Part shown: positions 42,701 to 51,229 of the stretch, piece after piece | Numbering within the stretch: the stretch's first letter is position 1 | How the letters are laid out: the number at the start of each line of letters is the position of its first letter | From: Tretioscincus oriximinensis | Taxonomy: Eukaryota; Chordata; Lepidosauria; Squamata; Gymnophthalmidae | DNA length: 64,000 bases | Assembly (NCBI GenBank): GCA_022410635.1 | Contig: JAJVDF010000047.1 | Location: 164,040 to 228,039, forward strand | Direction of reading: 5' to 3' | Made by a program: the position numbers and the translations under genes | The notes under the pieces: model-generated | The model's input: the letters and a program-made list of their open reading frames with translations, nothing else | Database searches by the model: none | What the model was told of the DNA's origin: nothing

Positions 42701-45700
42701 CAAACAAGTATACTCTGCCATATGAAAAAATATACTTATGCCTCTTATCTAGGTGCTGTTCCAACAAGTACTTTTAATCCATCTTCAGGCCTGAAGAAGG
42801 GGGTAAAAAGTCTTATTTTCAGTTTAGTCTAGTTCTTCAGGACTGGAAGTGGATTAAAAAGAAATAGGATTTATTTTAATAAGAGGTTTTAGGTCCTGAT
42901 CCCACCTAGTCCAGCTTCAGTCCTCTTTCCTAATGAAAAAAAAAACCCAGTACCAAACTGGATAGTAATTTCTTTTCCACATCTAAACCAATGTGTATAT
43001 GTGTGTGTGCATGTACCTGTTTTTTCAGATGGAAAAACATATGATGCCTTTGTGTCTTATCTGAAAGACTCCACACCAATGACTGAAGAAAGGAGATTTA
43101 CCATAAATATACTACTGAAAACTCTAGAAGAACATTTTGGATACAAACTCTGTATTTTTGAACGTGATATCTCGGCTGGAGGAGGTAACTTTCCTGTTAG
43201 GTTCTTATTAGCTACTAGGATGGATCTCTTGATGCTGCCGCTGGGATCGAGCATCAGGCAGTATTCCTGAAATAGCATTTGCAGGGAATTGAGAACAGGT
43301 TAAGATTTTGCCTTCTTATGCTTCAGAAGAAGCNGCTGCAATTGGTGTCTGAGTCAGATTGCTGGACTAAATGGGCTCTGGCCTGATTCAGCAAGGCTCT
43401 GCTTATGTATATTCTTATGTAACTTTGTAGGATTTTGACACAGAATCTTTTGGAGATAGAATTGTGTTTTGACACAAATGCAAGATTCCGTAGCAGACTG
43501 ACACTTCTCTCTTTCCAATTCACACTTGAATTACCAAAGCTGCTTTGTAGAATTTACCCAGACAAACTTCCCTTAAAAAATTTGGTCTTCTTATTTAATT
43601 TTTAAACAAATAAGAGGTATGTTTTAGTACTCAGCAGAAGAGCTGAGTATACGCAAAGTGGGTGGCTGTTCTAGATTTTGGTTTAGGCAGTCAATTTGGT
43701 TTAGAAGAAAAGCTATGCAGCTTCTAATAATATCTCAAAGAACGTGTGAAGTGGTGTTTTTTCTTTCTCTTCCTTCCTCTCTTCCCAGAAATACTGAAGT
43801 TCATTTTTCAGTTTCTCAGAGACCACTTAACCTCTGCTTGCAATCTAACTTTGACCCTTTTTGAATAAAACCTTTATATGTTTTTCATGCCATAATAGGC
43901 ATGATATTTAAATCATGCCTATTGTGCATGTGGGTATAGTTTTTCTAACTAAAATATTTATGACCATGTGCCTTTTTGCATTATCCTGATTAAAGATTTC
44001 CAAGATTTTCTTCTAGGCCTCATCAAACTGTATGGGAATGCCTACTGATGAGGCCCCATCTCCTAGAACAGAGAGGTACTTACCACTAGCAGACAACTGA
44101 TTTGGTGGACCAACAAGCCCCAATCTTGAACAAGGAGGCTTCCAGAGCATGTCTCTATGTTCAGGAATACCAGAGGATAGAAACTAAAGCTCATTCCCAA
44201 ATGGATTACACAGTGAATCTAAAACTAGGAACCTTCACTTCTAACACTCAGATATTTCAAGGCTATCGGTATGATGCTTACATGAGCTTTGAAATCTGGC
44301 TTGGGCTAGTTGTTCCATCACGTAGGCGATGTTGAACCAGCTCAGGCTTTTCTGTGGTTGAAATCCTAGTTTCCTTTGATCATAGTCCTTTTGGTGAAGT
44401 CCTTTTGTATGGTAGATGTACCATAACTGGATTAAACGTTTAATATCATGGTTTTAGTTTTCAAATTCAACCAATAGTTTGTATATAATTTGGTTGGCAG
44501 TCAAGATCTTGGTCACATAATTCAAATCTCTGTATCAAGTGTGATAGAATCATGGTGTCAGCATGCTGGATGTTCTCTCCTGAGAAGGAAAAAGTCTGAA
44601 GGGGTCTTTGGTGATTTTGCTAGCACAGTTCCAGTCAATCCATGGCAGAGTTGATTAGATCTTCCAAGCCATTTCTAGCTATTCTTGCTGCTCTCATGAC
44701 AACCAATTGCAAGAACAATTATCCAGAGGACATAGTTAGTTCTTTATGTACTAACTGTGTTAAATCTGTATTAGTAAATCCAGATTTGCCTGATCTGAGT
44801 AACAGGTGTTCAATTAGTTAGTGCAATGTATATCTGCACCAAGCAGTTGGATAGCATTAGAACTGAAATAGTGCACGCCATAGTGCAGATTCTGGACTAC
44901 ATGGTGATGTGCCACAGCTTGATCTGGAACAGACAGCACTAGTATGAATAAAATCCTGATGAATGTGGATTAAAGGGTTCTTAGTATGGATCTGATCTAG
45001 ATTGCAGATGCTATGAACTGTTGAGTCTTTTAAACTGGTTTACTATATATATATATATATATAAGTAAGTTTTACTTATTCATTAGATGCACGAACCCAA
45101 GAAATATCTTTCAAATCATAATGTCAGTATTGATCTGAACTCATTGATTAGCTTTTGAAGTATCCTGTGGAAGTTGTTCTTCCAACACCCAAAACAGGGA
45201 TGTAGGTCAGAGTACATGGGCACAGACCTAGAATGACCCTGCTTCCACATCTAGTTTGTATATTCGTATGTATATGTGTATATTACAATCTTAATCTGGT
45301 TGGTGTGTTATTGGACCATAATGGACAAATTCAGCTAGCACTCCTTTGCTCTCGGAATCTGCAAGGTCCCTATCATCTCTAGTAAAGGTTTTGATACTTT
45401 CCACAAAGAAAATACTGGATATACCATTTGTAATGCTGTGTTCTGGATGACAAACTTGGAATATAATTTACAGGAGTTTACCAACAGAGTATGTTATAAA
45501 TAAGACTTGGGAAAAGCTGTAGAGATGAGTAGGAGCTCATTTTTCAAGCAATTTTACTTGGTGCCATCTTGAGTCCTCTCTACTGTGTATGTTGAATACA
45601 CATAAGACTGAAAAGACGTGTACAGAAACAAGTTCAGGTATCGAAAGTGCCAATCTTGTTCAACTAGGTTTGGACGCAAATTTGTTTCTATGGTGTTTGT

Positions 45701-46865
45701 TTTTTGCCCTTGGAATTGTTAGTAGATGCAAAGTATAATATATCCATGCACTGTATCAGTTGTACAGAACTATCAAGAATAGTTTAGTAGCAATCTGCAT
45801 GGAAGATTTAGTTTTGATCTTACATTGATCTGAATTCTCCAATGTTCCCATTTAAACTAAAGCCATCCATGAGAACTGTGCAAGAGTACAGGCAGGTAAG
45901 AATGACATTCTTTTCTGCCACTATANAACACAGTAGAATAACCGCCAACAGTCTCATTTCCCCCACATCAAAGATGACTGTACCCTCATTGAAAATGCAG
46001 AAATTGACAGGTTAACCTGTGTACTTCTACTGATATAACTAAGTTCTTTACAATCTCAAAGGGAGGAGATTGTGAGTGTGCCTGAGAGCTGCTAAGAAGG
46101 GGAAGAGGCAGAGCAAGTTCCTGAGGGAAGCAGAAATGTACTGGGGGGAGGAGGAAAGGTCACATAAGATGCAGTGCCCAAAGTATTAAATTGTGCTGTG
46201 TGATTATGATATCAGATGGTCTCATGTGGCACCACAAGTAGCACCTTTTAACTCTGAAATAAGGCCACTAAGAAGGAAATTTAAGTTTGGTAGGTGTTTT
46301 CTTGAGCAATATTGTCCCTTATTTAGGATGGCCAGAGGTACCGTAAATTGTAAGTGTATCTGTAAAATACACTTTTCATGTTCAGCACCTAGCCCATATT
46401 CAAGTTCTTCAACCTTTCCTATCTAACTTCTGTAAGTTTTGTGATACGTTTCTTTATTTTTAGATATTTCTAATTGACTTAATATCTTTTATATTCATAG
46501 CAATTGTTGATGATTTCCAGTCATTTATTGACAAAAGCCGAAGATTAATCATTATCCTAAGCAAGAACTATGCCTCTGACAAAGTGATGGTTGAACTTGA
46601 AACTGGATTACATAAAGCTTTAGTGGAAAAGAAAACCAAAGTAATATTGATAGAATATGTGCCTAGAAGTGATTTTGAGTTCTTACCAGAGTCCTTGGAA
46701 CTTCTTTCGTCGAGTCATGTACTGAAATGGAAGCAAGAGAAGTCGCTTCCTTTAAATTCCAGATTTTGGAAGAAACTCCGTTATGCGATGCCTGCCAAAC
46801 CCCATAAAATGAAATCACAGATATTACATATGAGAACGTCAGTAACAGTACCGAGTTTTCATTAA
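27657..46865 (+). CDS. IL18R1: IL18R1 (IL-18 receptor alpha), complete spliced CDS
   Basis: ATG at 27683; coding exons 27683-27746, 29128-29341, 32223-32400, 34607-34754, 37046-37111, 38167-38287, 38764-38900, 41121-41282, 43029-43184, 46501-46865; 1611 nt, 536 residues (human is about 541). Order: signal peptide (1-~21), three Ig domains (~22-309), membrane helix (~324-344), TIR domain (~364-512). TIR box 1 is YDAFVSY (368-374), box 2 is [15 protein letters not shown] (401-415), box 3 is FW (504-505). [40 protein letters not shown] and [12 protein letters not shown] identify IL18R1 clearly. The known role is ligand binding of IL-18, followed by recruitment of IL18RAP (next gene) and MyD88/NF-kB signalling from the plasma membrane. 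All junctions are in frame. Unusual features: Ala413 replaces the BB-loop proline, and Ig1 has a distinctive cysteine set. Confidence 0.95.
28532..28859. mobile_element. pogo/Tigger-like MITE
   Basis: Terminal inverted repeats of about 25 bases, TACAGTGATACCTCGGTTCT at the left and AGAACCGAGGTATCACTGTA at the right, TA at both ends, internal sub-terminal repeats (TCGAAC, TTCGAG). The ends resemble Tigger-class elements known in reptiles. It lies in IL18R1 intron 1. Confidence 0.82.
29128..29341 (+). CDS. IL18R1: IL18R1 coding exon 2: Ig domain 1
   Basis: Acceptor TTTTTCAAAAG, donor GTAGGT at 29342; phase 1 to 2. It encodes [13 protein letters not shown] (Cys42, Cys43), [18 protein letters not shown] (Cys74) and [10 protein letters not shown] (Cys90). 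The WYKxxG and FW-x(5)-NDSG pattern follows mammalian IL18R1 Ig1. Confidence 0.92.
29630..29980. repeat. TCTACTTCTTCAG foldback family, inverted pair
   Basis: Left arms (TTTCAGAGAAATAGCCGTGT..GTAGACACGTCTACTTCTTC, partly repeated at 29760-29850) face a right arm from 29850 ending GACTAACACGGCTATTTCTC. Lies in IL18R1 intron 2, about 290 bases after exon 2. Confidence 0.85.
30717..30768. repeat. 52-base poly-C tract with two A interruptions
   Basis: C runs split only by A at 30734 and 30747. The complementary strand is a long G tract. Lies in IL18R1 intron 2. Confidence 0.97.
32223..32400 (+). CDS. IL18R1: IL18R1 coding exon 3: first half of Ig2
   Basis: Acceptor CTTCATAG at 32222, donor GTATTT at 32401 (weak beyond GT); phase 2 to 0. 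It encodes [27 protein letters not shown] and ends ITWYK, the family split point in Ig2. The 178-bp length equals the matching IL18RAP exon at 62059-62236. Confidence 0.9.
32600..32790 (+). mobile_element. Degraded non-LTR retroelement 3' fragment
   Basis: TTAGAAGATCTTTGAAGACGCACCTCTTTTACCTGGCCTTTGG resembles the usual LINE ORF2 C-terminal coding for 'LKTHLF..AF' and the tail ATGTTTTACTG..GGCTGCCTGAGTC. Low information; family unsure. Confidence 0.4.
33838..34280 (-). mobile_element. CR1/L3-type LINE 3' end fragment
   Basis: Minus-strand copy of the 3' end at 20510-20885: GAACATAAGAACATAAGAGA, CCATCTAATCCAGCATTCTC, CAATTGCACCTGGCAG, and TTTCTCTATTCACC at the far end. Lies in IL18R1 intron 3. 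Confidence 0.8.
34607..34754 (+). CDS. IL18R1: IL18R1 coding exon 4: second half of Ig2
   Basis: Acceptor AAAACAG at 34606, donor GTAAGA at 34755; phase 0 to 1. It starts [17 protein letters not shown], then [30 protein letters not shown] read in order. The NC start after the WYK split and the DSGNYTC F strand are diagnostic of the second Ig domain. Confidence 0.93.
34755..37045 (+). other. IL18R1 intron 4
   Basis: 2.3 kb between GTAAGA and TTCAAG. AT-rich, no exon or RNA gene seen. 36347-36658 has a minus-strand open frame without recognisable motifs, possibly an old retroelement remnant. Confidence 0.6.
37046..37111 (+). CDS. IL18R1: IL18R1 coding exon 5: Ig2-Ig3 linker
   Basis: 66-bp exon, phase 1 to 1, long pyrimidine tract then TTCAAG acceptor and GTATTG donor at 37112. 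It encodes [13 protein letters not shown] followed by a stretch ending KTEIG; GPKL matches the mammalian IL18R1 linker. It was found by phase and position, being below usual ORF length cut-offs. Confidence 0.85.
38167..38287 (+). CDS. IL18R1: IL18R1 coding exon 6: first half of Ig3
   Basis: Acceptor TTGCATAG, donor GTAAGT at 38288; 121 bp, phase 1 to 2. It encodes [13 protein letters not shown] (B strand) and FILYWLHIN (C strand Trp), then two further cysteines in the C-D region (NACQD, SPCQM), which could form an extra local disulfide. Confidence 0.9.
38764..38900 (+). CDS. IL18R1: IL18R1 coding exon 7: second half of Ig3
   Basis: Acceptor TTTTAATAG at 38763, donor GTATTG at 38901; phase 2 to 1. 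It encodes [19 protein letters not shown] (E-F strands, closing cysteine) and the G strand HLFKLQK. The EEDxxSSYTC motif is the usual end of the third Ig domain. Confidence 0.92.
40245..40585 (+). mobile_element. Degraded CR1/L3-type LINE 3' fragment
   Basis: GCTGCAACATCAG..TAGCCTTGAAAG..GAGGTGACCTGGTTGAAGTG, GTCATCAGTCTAAGGAATTT and TGCCATTTGCAGGG follow the LINE at 19290-20885 in order with many changes. Lies in IL18R1 intron 7. Confidence 0.7.
41121..41282 (+). CDS. IL18R1: IL18R1 coding exon 8: transmembrane segment
   Basis: Very long pyrimidine tract and TTTCAG acceptor; donor GTAAAA at 41283; phase 1 to 1. It encodes the extracellular stalk [14 protein letters not shown], a helix from Met324 to Phe344, and the juxtamembrane [19 protein letters not shown], strongly IL18R1-like. 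The ambiguous base at 41173 is the third position of GCN and stays alanine in all cases. Confidence 0.95.
41682..41874. mobile_element. hAT-type foldback MITE (TAGGCTGACCAG family), copy d
   Basis: The right end reads GGTAATCTGGTCAGCCTA and the internal arms (GGTGCCTCCCAG / CTGGAGGCACCCC) match copy a. The left terminus is degraded, so no duplication can be defined. Lies in IL18R1 intron 8. Confidence 0.75.
41990..42365 (+). mobile_element. CR1/L3-type LINE 3' fragment
   Basis: ACAGAGAAAATTTTTCTATC, TATGGAATTTACTGGCAG, ATGGATGACTGGGAATTGCC and a tail GATAGTAGCCTCATTCAGCA follow the 3' part of the LINE at 19290-20885. Confidence 0.7.
43029..43184 (+). CDS. IL18R1: IL18R1 coding exon 9: TIR domain, boxes 1 and 2
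   Basis: Acceptor TTTTTTCAG at 43028, donor GTAACT at 43185; phase 1 to 1. It encodes [15 protein letters not shown] (box 1), [12 protein letters not shown] and [15 protein letters not shown] (box 2). Codon 413 is GCT (43175-43177), so the BB loop has Ala where the family usually has Pro. A LINE tail begins only about 20 bases after the donor. Confidence 0.95.
43203..43425 (+). mobile_element. CR1/L3-type LINE 3' tail next to IL18R1 exon 9
   Basis: TTATTAGCTACTAGGATGG..CATCAGGCAG..TGAAATAGCATTTGCAGGG..GCTGGACTAAATGGGCTCTG, ending TTCTTATGT. Begins about 19 bases after the exon 9 splice donor (43185). Confidence 0.82.
43430..46500 (+). other. IL18R1 intron 9, distal part
   Basis: About 3 kb with no recognised exon. 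It holds an (AT)n run at 45043-45064 and a block at about 44501-44565 that recurs downstream of the gene at 50626-50688. The character suggests old retroelement debris. Confidence 0.5.
46501..46865 (+). CDS. IL18R1: IL18R1 coding exon 10: rest of TIR domain and tail
   Basis: Acceptor ATTCATAG at 46500; stop TAA at 46863-46865. It encodes [60 protein letters not shown] and RYAMPAK (box 3 FW at 504-505), then a short tail. Confidence 0.95.
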
Positions 46866-46994
46866 TTTCTCTTAAAAGTCTCTGCACAGGTATTGCAAAA
46901 GATGTTCCCCAAGTACTCCCAGTTATACTGCATACATTGTAATACTGTAAATTGTGTTCTGACCTGGATTTTTTGGAATATGAAGGTATTATAT

Positions 46995-47000
46995 ATTAAA
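46995..47000 (+). terminator. Candidate polyadenylation signal of IL18R1
   Basis: ATTAAA, the commonest variant signal, 130 bases after the stop codon in AT-rich sequence and just before a repeat block. It is plausible but unproven. Confidence 0.4.
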
Positions 47001-47850
47001 CTAGTGGAATTGGCACGTTTCGTTATAGTAATACAATGAGGTCTAGCCCTTCCTTCCCCTTGCTCCCATCCATGCCTTCACCTATTCCCTCTCTCCTTTG
47101 CACCCTCCCATCTGCCTTTCACTTGCCACTTTCTTTAGTTCCTTCTTTCCATTTTTCTTTCTTTCTTCTTTTCCATCTTTTTCTTTCCGGCTTTCTTCTT
47201 TTCCTTCCTTTCCCTCCCAGTACTGGTTCCAGTACTGAAGCCTGGGGTATTATACTTCTCACATCTTTCCACCCAGTGATCTGTCCATTTATTACTTTCC
47301 TCCTTTTTCTGTCTTTTAGCCAATTTCCAGCCCTGGACTGCCCTATCATTGGTCATTATACTTTGGAATACTGAGCGCTCCCACACCCCTTTTATTACTT
47401 ACTAGTGGCATTAGCCCGTTGTATTATGTTAACGCAACAGACTCTAGCCTTCCTCAGCTTACTCTCATCCATTTCTCCACCCACCCACCTACTCCCTTCC
47501 TCCCTTGCTGCTCTTTATTTTGTCCCTTCTTTCCATTTTCCTTTCCTTCTCTCTTCCTTTCCTTCTTTATATTTTCTTCATTTTCCTTCCTTTTCTTTCA
47601 TCTTTCATCAATTCTTCCTTTGTTCTTCCTTCCCCTTCCAGTGCTGGTCCTAATACCGAACACTTGGGTATTCCACGTCTCACCTTTCTACCTAGAGAAC
47701 TGTCCATTACTTCCCTCTGTTTCTGTCTTTTGGCCAGTTTCTAACCCAGGAGTCTGGTCTCAGAGGCTACCAAAATTCCAAGCCCTGTCATTGGACGTTA
47801 TACCTTGGAATGTTGAACTCTCTAGATGCCTTTATTACTTAGGATGATGA
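47000..47850. repeat. Two related pyrimidine-rich units in tandem after IL18R1
   Basis: Unit 1 about 47000-47397, unit 2 about 47398-47850. Each starts ACTAGTGG.ATT..C.CGTT, continues with a CTTCC/TTTCC-rich tract and ends with TTATTACTTA-like sequence. Inside each, the minus strand carries the same LINE reverse-transcriptase scrap (GNWLKDR..VINGQ; compare 19310-19370). A related block lies at 37400-37690. Confidence 0.65.
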
Positions 47851-48044
47851 TATGTTTTGCTATTCAGTATTTTTATTGTAAACTGTAACCCATCTTATAA
47901 AATGAAAAATGAACTACAAATATAATGAATAAATAAAAATTAAAGTTGATAAATATGATTTAAGGAAGCACCAAAAGTTCAGAAACATATACTTTAAGAG
48001 GTTGCTTTATTTATATAGGAGCATTTTCTCCCATTTAGGTCTGC

Positions 48045-48325
48045 CCATGCACTAAGATTTCAAGGAGAAGGCCTTCTGGTAGTTCCTCCCCTTTTAAAGA
48101 TGCAAAGGGTAGGGGCTGAAAGGAGGGTCTTCTTTGAGGTGGCACTCACATTGTGGAACAGCCTCCCTGTATAGTTTCTAGCACCCTTTGACTCTTAGTT
48201 TTCTTTCTATCCTTCTAGAGAGGGTGGGAGGGAGGGTGCGGATCTTTTAAAAATGTTTTTTTTTAATTTCTGGGACTGCCCTGAAACCAATTGTAAATGA
48301 CAGAATATAAATAATTTTAAATAAA
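48045..48325 (+). mobile_element. Non-LTR retroelement 3' fragment ('GAAGGCCTTCTGG' type), copy 2
   Basis: Same ordered blocks as 23770-24085 (GGAGAAGGCCTTCTGGTAGT, TGTGGAACAGCCTCCCTG, CTTTTAAAAATG). It ends in an AAATAAATAG-type tail. Confidence 0.55.
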
Positions 48326-48399
48326 TAGAAATTCATTAGGTTCCATGGCCTTGATCACATTTGTGCTTTTAAGCCACCTTCAATTCTGAAGAATTGGAT

Positions 48400-50870
48400 T
48401 AAACTAGGGAAAAAGCCCCCACCCCCCGGTTTAGTCTAGTTTATCAGGACGGAAGATTCAAAAGTACGTACGTGACCAGTCCAAGCAGACCTGAGTTATT
48501 CCTCACTGAAGTTGGAGGAGAGAATTTTCTCATGTATAATCACATCAAAAAAGGTAGTCTGAATTGTCTGGTTTGGAGATCTGAAGTTCAGTGTTCAAAG
48601 AAGATTTGATCCTTGTTTGAATTTTAGTCTCCTGGAAGTGCAAAGAGGCCATCCTATTCCCTGTACTGGATTGAGTTCTAGGAATAATCTAAAACAGTAA
48701 GAATCAAAATACACTAGGATAGGATCCTAATGAAATGATCCAGCTGTCCTGGAACAAGATCTTCTGTACTAGAATGACCTTTTTGAGAACAGGCCCTTTG
48801 CCACTGCAAAATTTCCGTTATCTTTGGTTCCTTCTACGAGGGACCAACTGTCAAGAAAAAAAATATTTCTGGTAGGAAGCATAATACAAAGCCTAGAAGA
48901 AACAAAGGGACAAAATAACTCAATTCATGTACCAGATAAACGGAAACAGAAAACAGTATATGGTAGGCTGATACCGAGAAATACCTCCTTTGGTGTGGGA
49001 AGTATCTCAAGATCATCTTCACTATGATTTGAGAAATTGAACCCTTTCAGGTCTATGCATGGAGGTTTGTTTTGAACTAAATGATAGGACATCAAAGCCT
49101 GATCATGTGGAATCCAGGTAGTTCTCTGGCTGAGGCAATCTTGCTAAAGATTTAAGTGTAATTTGTGTTATTCCTTGCATCATAATTATTTGTAGAGACT
49201 GGAGTAAGGCTGTGTTTATGAGTACCTTGACTACATTGACCCACATTCTGTATTAAGACAGGATCTGCACAATAGAAAAAGAAAACATGGAAAATTCCAA
49301 CTGTGGTGACTGCATGTCCCCTCACCATCACACCTGCATCCTGGCACAAGGATTGGCAGACACCCTTAGAATTTCCTTCACATATAGTGTGAAAAGTTAT
49401 TGAGGGTCCCTGTATTATCCATCACTGCTGCCACTCTGCAGATGAGCAGTAGTAATATAATTTATCTTCTATATCATCGGTCAAGAGTCATTAAGTTAGA
49501 TGGAGAAAATTGCTGACTGTCAGGGACATTTCTTGCACTTTGCAAAATGACTTGGTAGGAAGCTCCACAGTCAAAGAACTTGAGTGTTGTGGTGAGTTTG
49601 TTAAGTAAGTAAGCATATTGCACTTTTGCTCAAGGAGCTGCACAAATTTGCAATTCATTTCTGGATCACACTAAAGGTTCATTGTTTACATATAACTCAA
49701 AACAGGTTGTAAATCTTCTTCTGTGTGGTAATTCCTCACCATATAAATAACACCTTTAAAAAAGGTTTAACTTCCCACTAGTTTTCCAGTAAACAAGCAG
49801 TTTTGTTTTCTTAGAGGCTGCAGGGGTAAGCAATGGCAATAGGTACTGAAAAAGCAACATTTACAGTGCTTAGAGGAAAAACAAGGGTTCCCAAATAGAT
49901 ATTGTGGAGTCTTTAATTACTGTTGATCCTTTTCAGTGGGATGGTTCAAGGATTGAACTGAATGATTTGATACAAACAGTTCTAAAATGAATCAAATTTG
50001 CACATCACTAGTTGAAAAAATTAACTGATTCTTACATAAACAGTTACTGTTGTGGTCTGAAACCAACACACAAATGCGTTTATAAAATTGATGCTGCTAT
50101 AACTAATGATTTGGAATTGTTCCAGTCAATCAAAAAATCTTATGAAATAATAATATAAATTCAAAAAGTATTAAAACATATATATAAAAAAGTGTCTTTT
50201 TGCAACTCATCTTTAAGTGGCAGTTTAAAAAAGAGGTTTGGTTTTCTTTAAAATTAAAAAAATACTAGATCTATATGAAGAAAATGCATAAAAATGAATT
50301 TGAAAAACACAACTGTGCTTCTGGTTATAATATACCTGGGAGTCTATTACTGAGATCTCCATAAAACTGGACCAGATTTAGAGGAAGACAAATGTACATA
50401 ATACTAGAAATGCAAGGAACAGTAGTTTGCCATTGGCTAGTTATGGAAAAGAACCTGGGTGGTCCTTTCTGTAAACAGCTAATGGCAAACTACTCCTGTT
50501 TCAATACTGGGAAAACTGCTTAGAACTGCCCATGGAGATGCATATTTAGATAAGCAGGACTTAGTCACGAGTTGATAGTAACAAAATGTGCCATTTCATG
50601 TGAGCCTTAAAAATCAAACATTTTCAAGATCATGGTCACATAAGTCAAATCTCTGTATCAAGTGTGATAGAATCATGGTCTCAGACACAGGCATTTAAAA
50701 ATAAAAAATTCTACAATATCTTTGTGTGCAATGACTGGAAAATGGAATTAGAGATTAATAACGAGAGAAAAATCAGTTGAAGGGTTACAAAAACACTTCT
50801 TGAATTATTAAGATGTCATCACAAATGTCTGGTTGAATAGTTTACCTACATCCTTAGCAAACACATGCTT
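48400..50870. other. Intergenic between IL18R1 and IL18RAP
   Basis: No gene recognised. 50420-50490 contains an imperfect inverted pair (CAGTAGTTTGCCATTGGCTA / AGCTAATGGCAAACTACTCC) of SINE-like character, and 50626-50688 repeats a block from IL18R1 intron 9. Confidence 0.5.
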
Positions 50871-50884
50871 GTAGGTGGTACATA

Positions 50885-51010
50885 ATAAGAATATAAAAAG
50901 AATCCTACTGGACTGAGCCACAGGCCATCTAGTCCAGCATTTTGTCTCACAGTACAGCTCACTAATTCCACCGGCAAATTCTCAGGCAGAAATGTCATCT
51001 ATTCTTGATT
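50885..51010 (-). mobile_element. CR1/L3-type LINE 3' end fragment
   Basis: Minus-strand match: AAGAATATAAAAAGAATCCT, CCACAGGCCATCTAGTCCAG, CATTTTGTCTCAC. A short (TC)n run follows at 51142-51160. Confidence 0.7.
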
Positions 51011-51229
51011 CTGCGCAACAGAAACAGCTTTTAGAGGTATGCTGCCTGTCGCTCCTATCTGGAGAGCATATCTAGGCATTATAAAAACACCAGAGGAGTT
51101 TTGCTGGAACAGGACATGGTCCATCTAATCCAGCATCTCTCTCTCTCTCTCTTCCTCACTAGTTAGCTAGCTAGCTATACATACTTATACCCTGACCTAC
51201 TCAAAGTTCTCAGGGCGGCCTCTAGACCT

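Noticed and set aside
47036..47847. Serine/phenylalanine/leucine-rich ORFs after IL18R1
   Set aside because: Pyrimidine-rich repeat composition; the only recognisable coding is an antisense LINE fragment.
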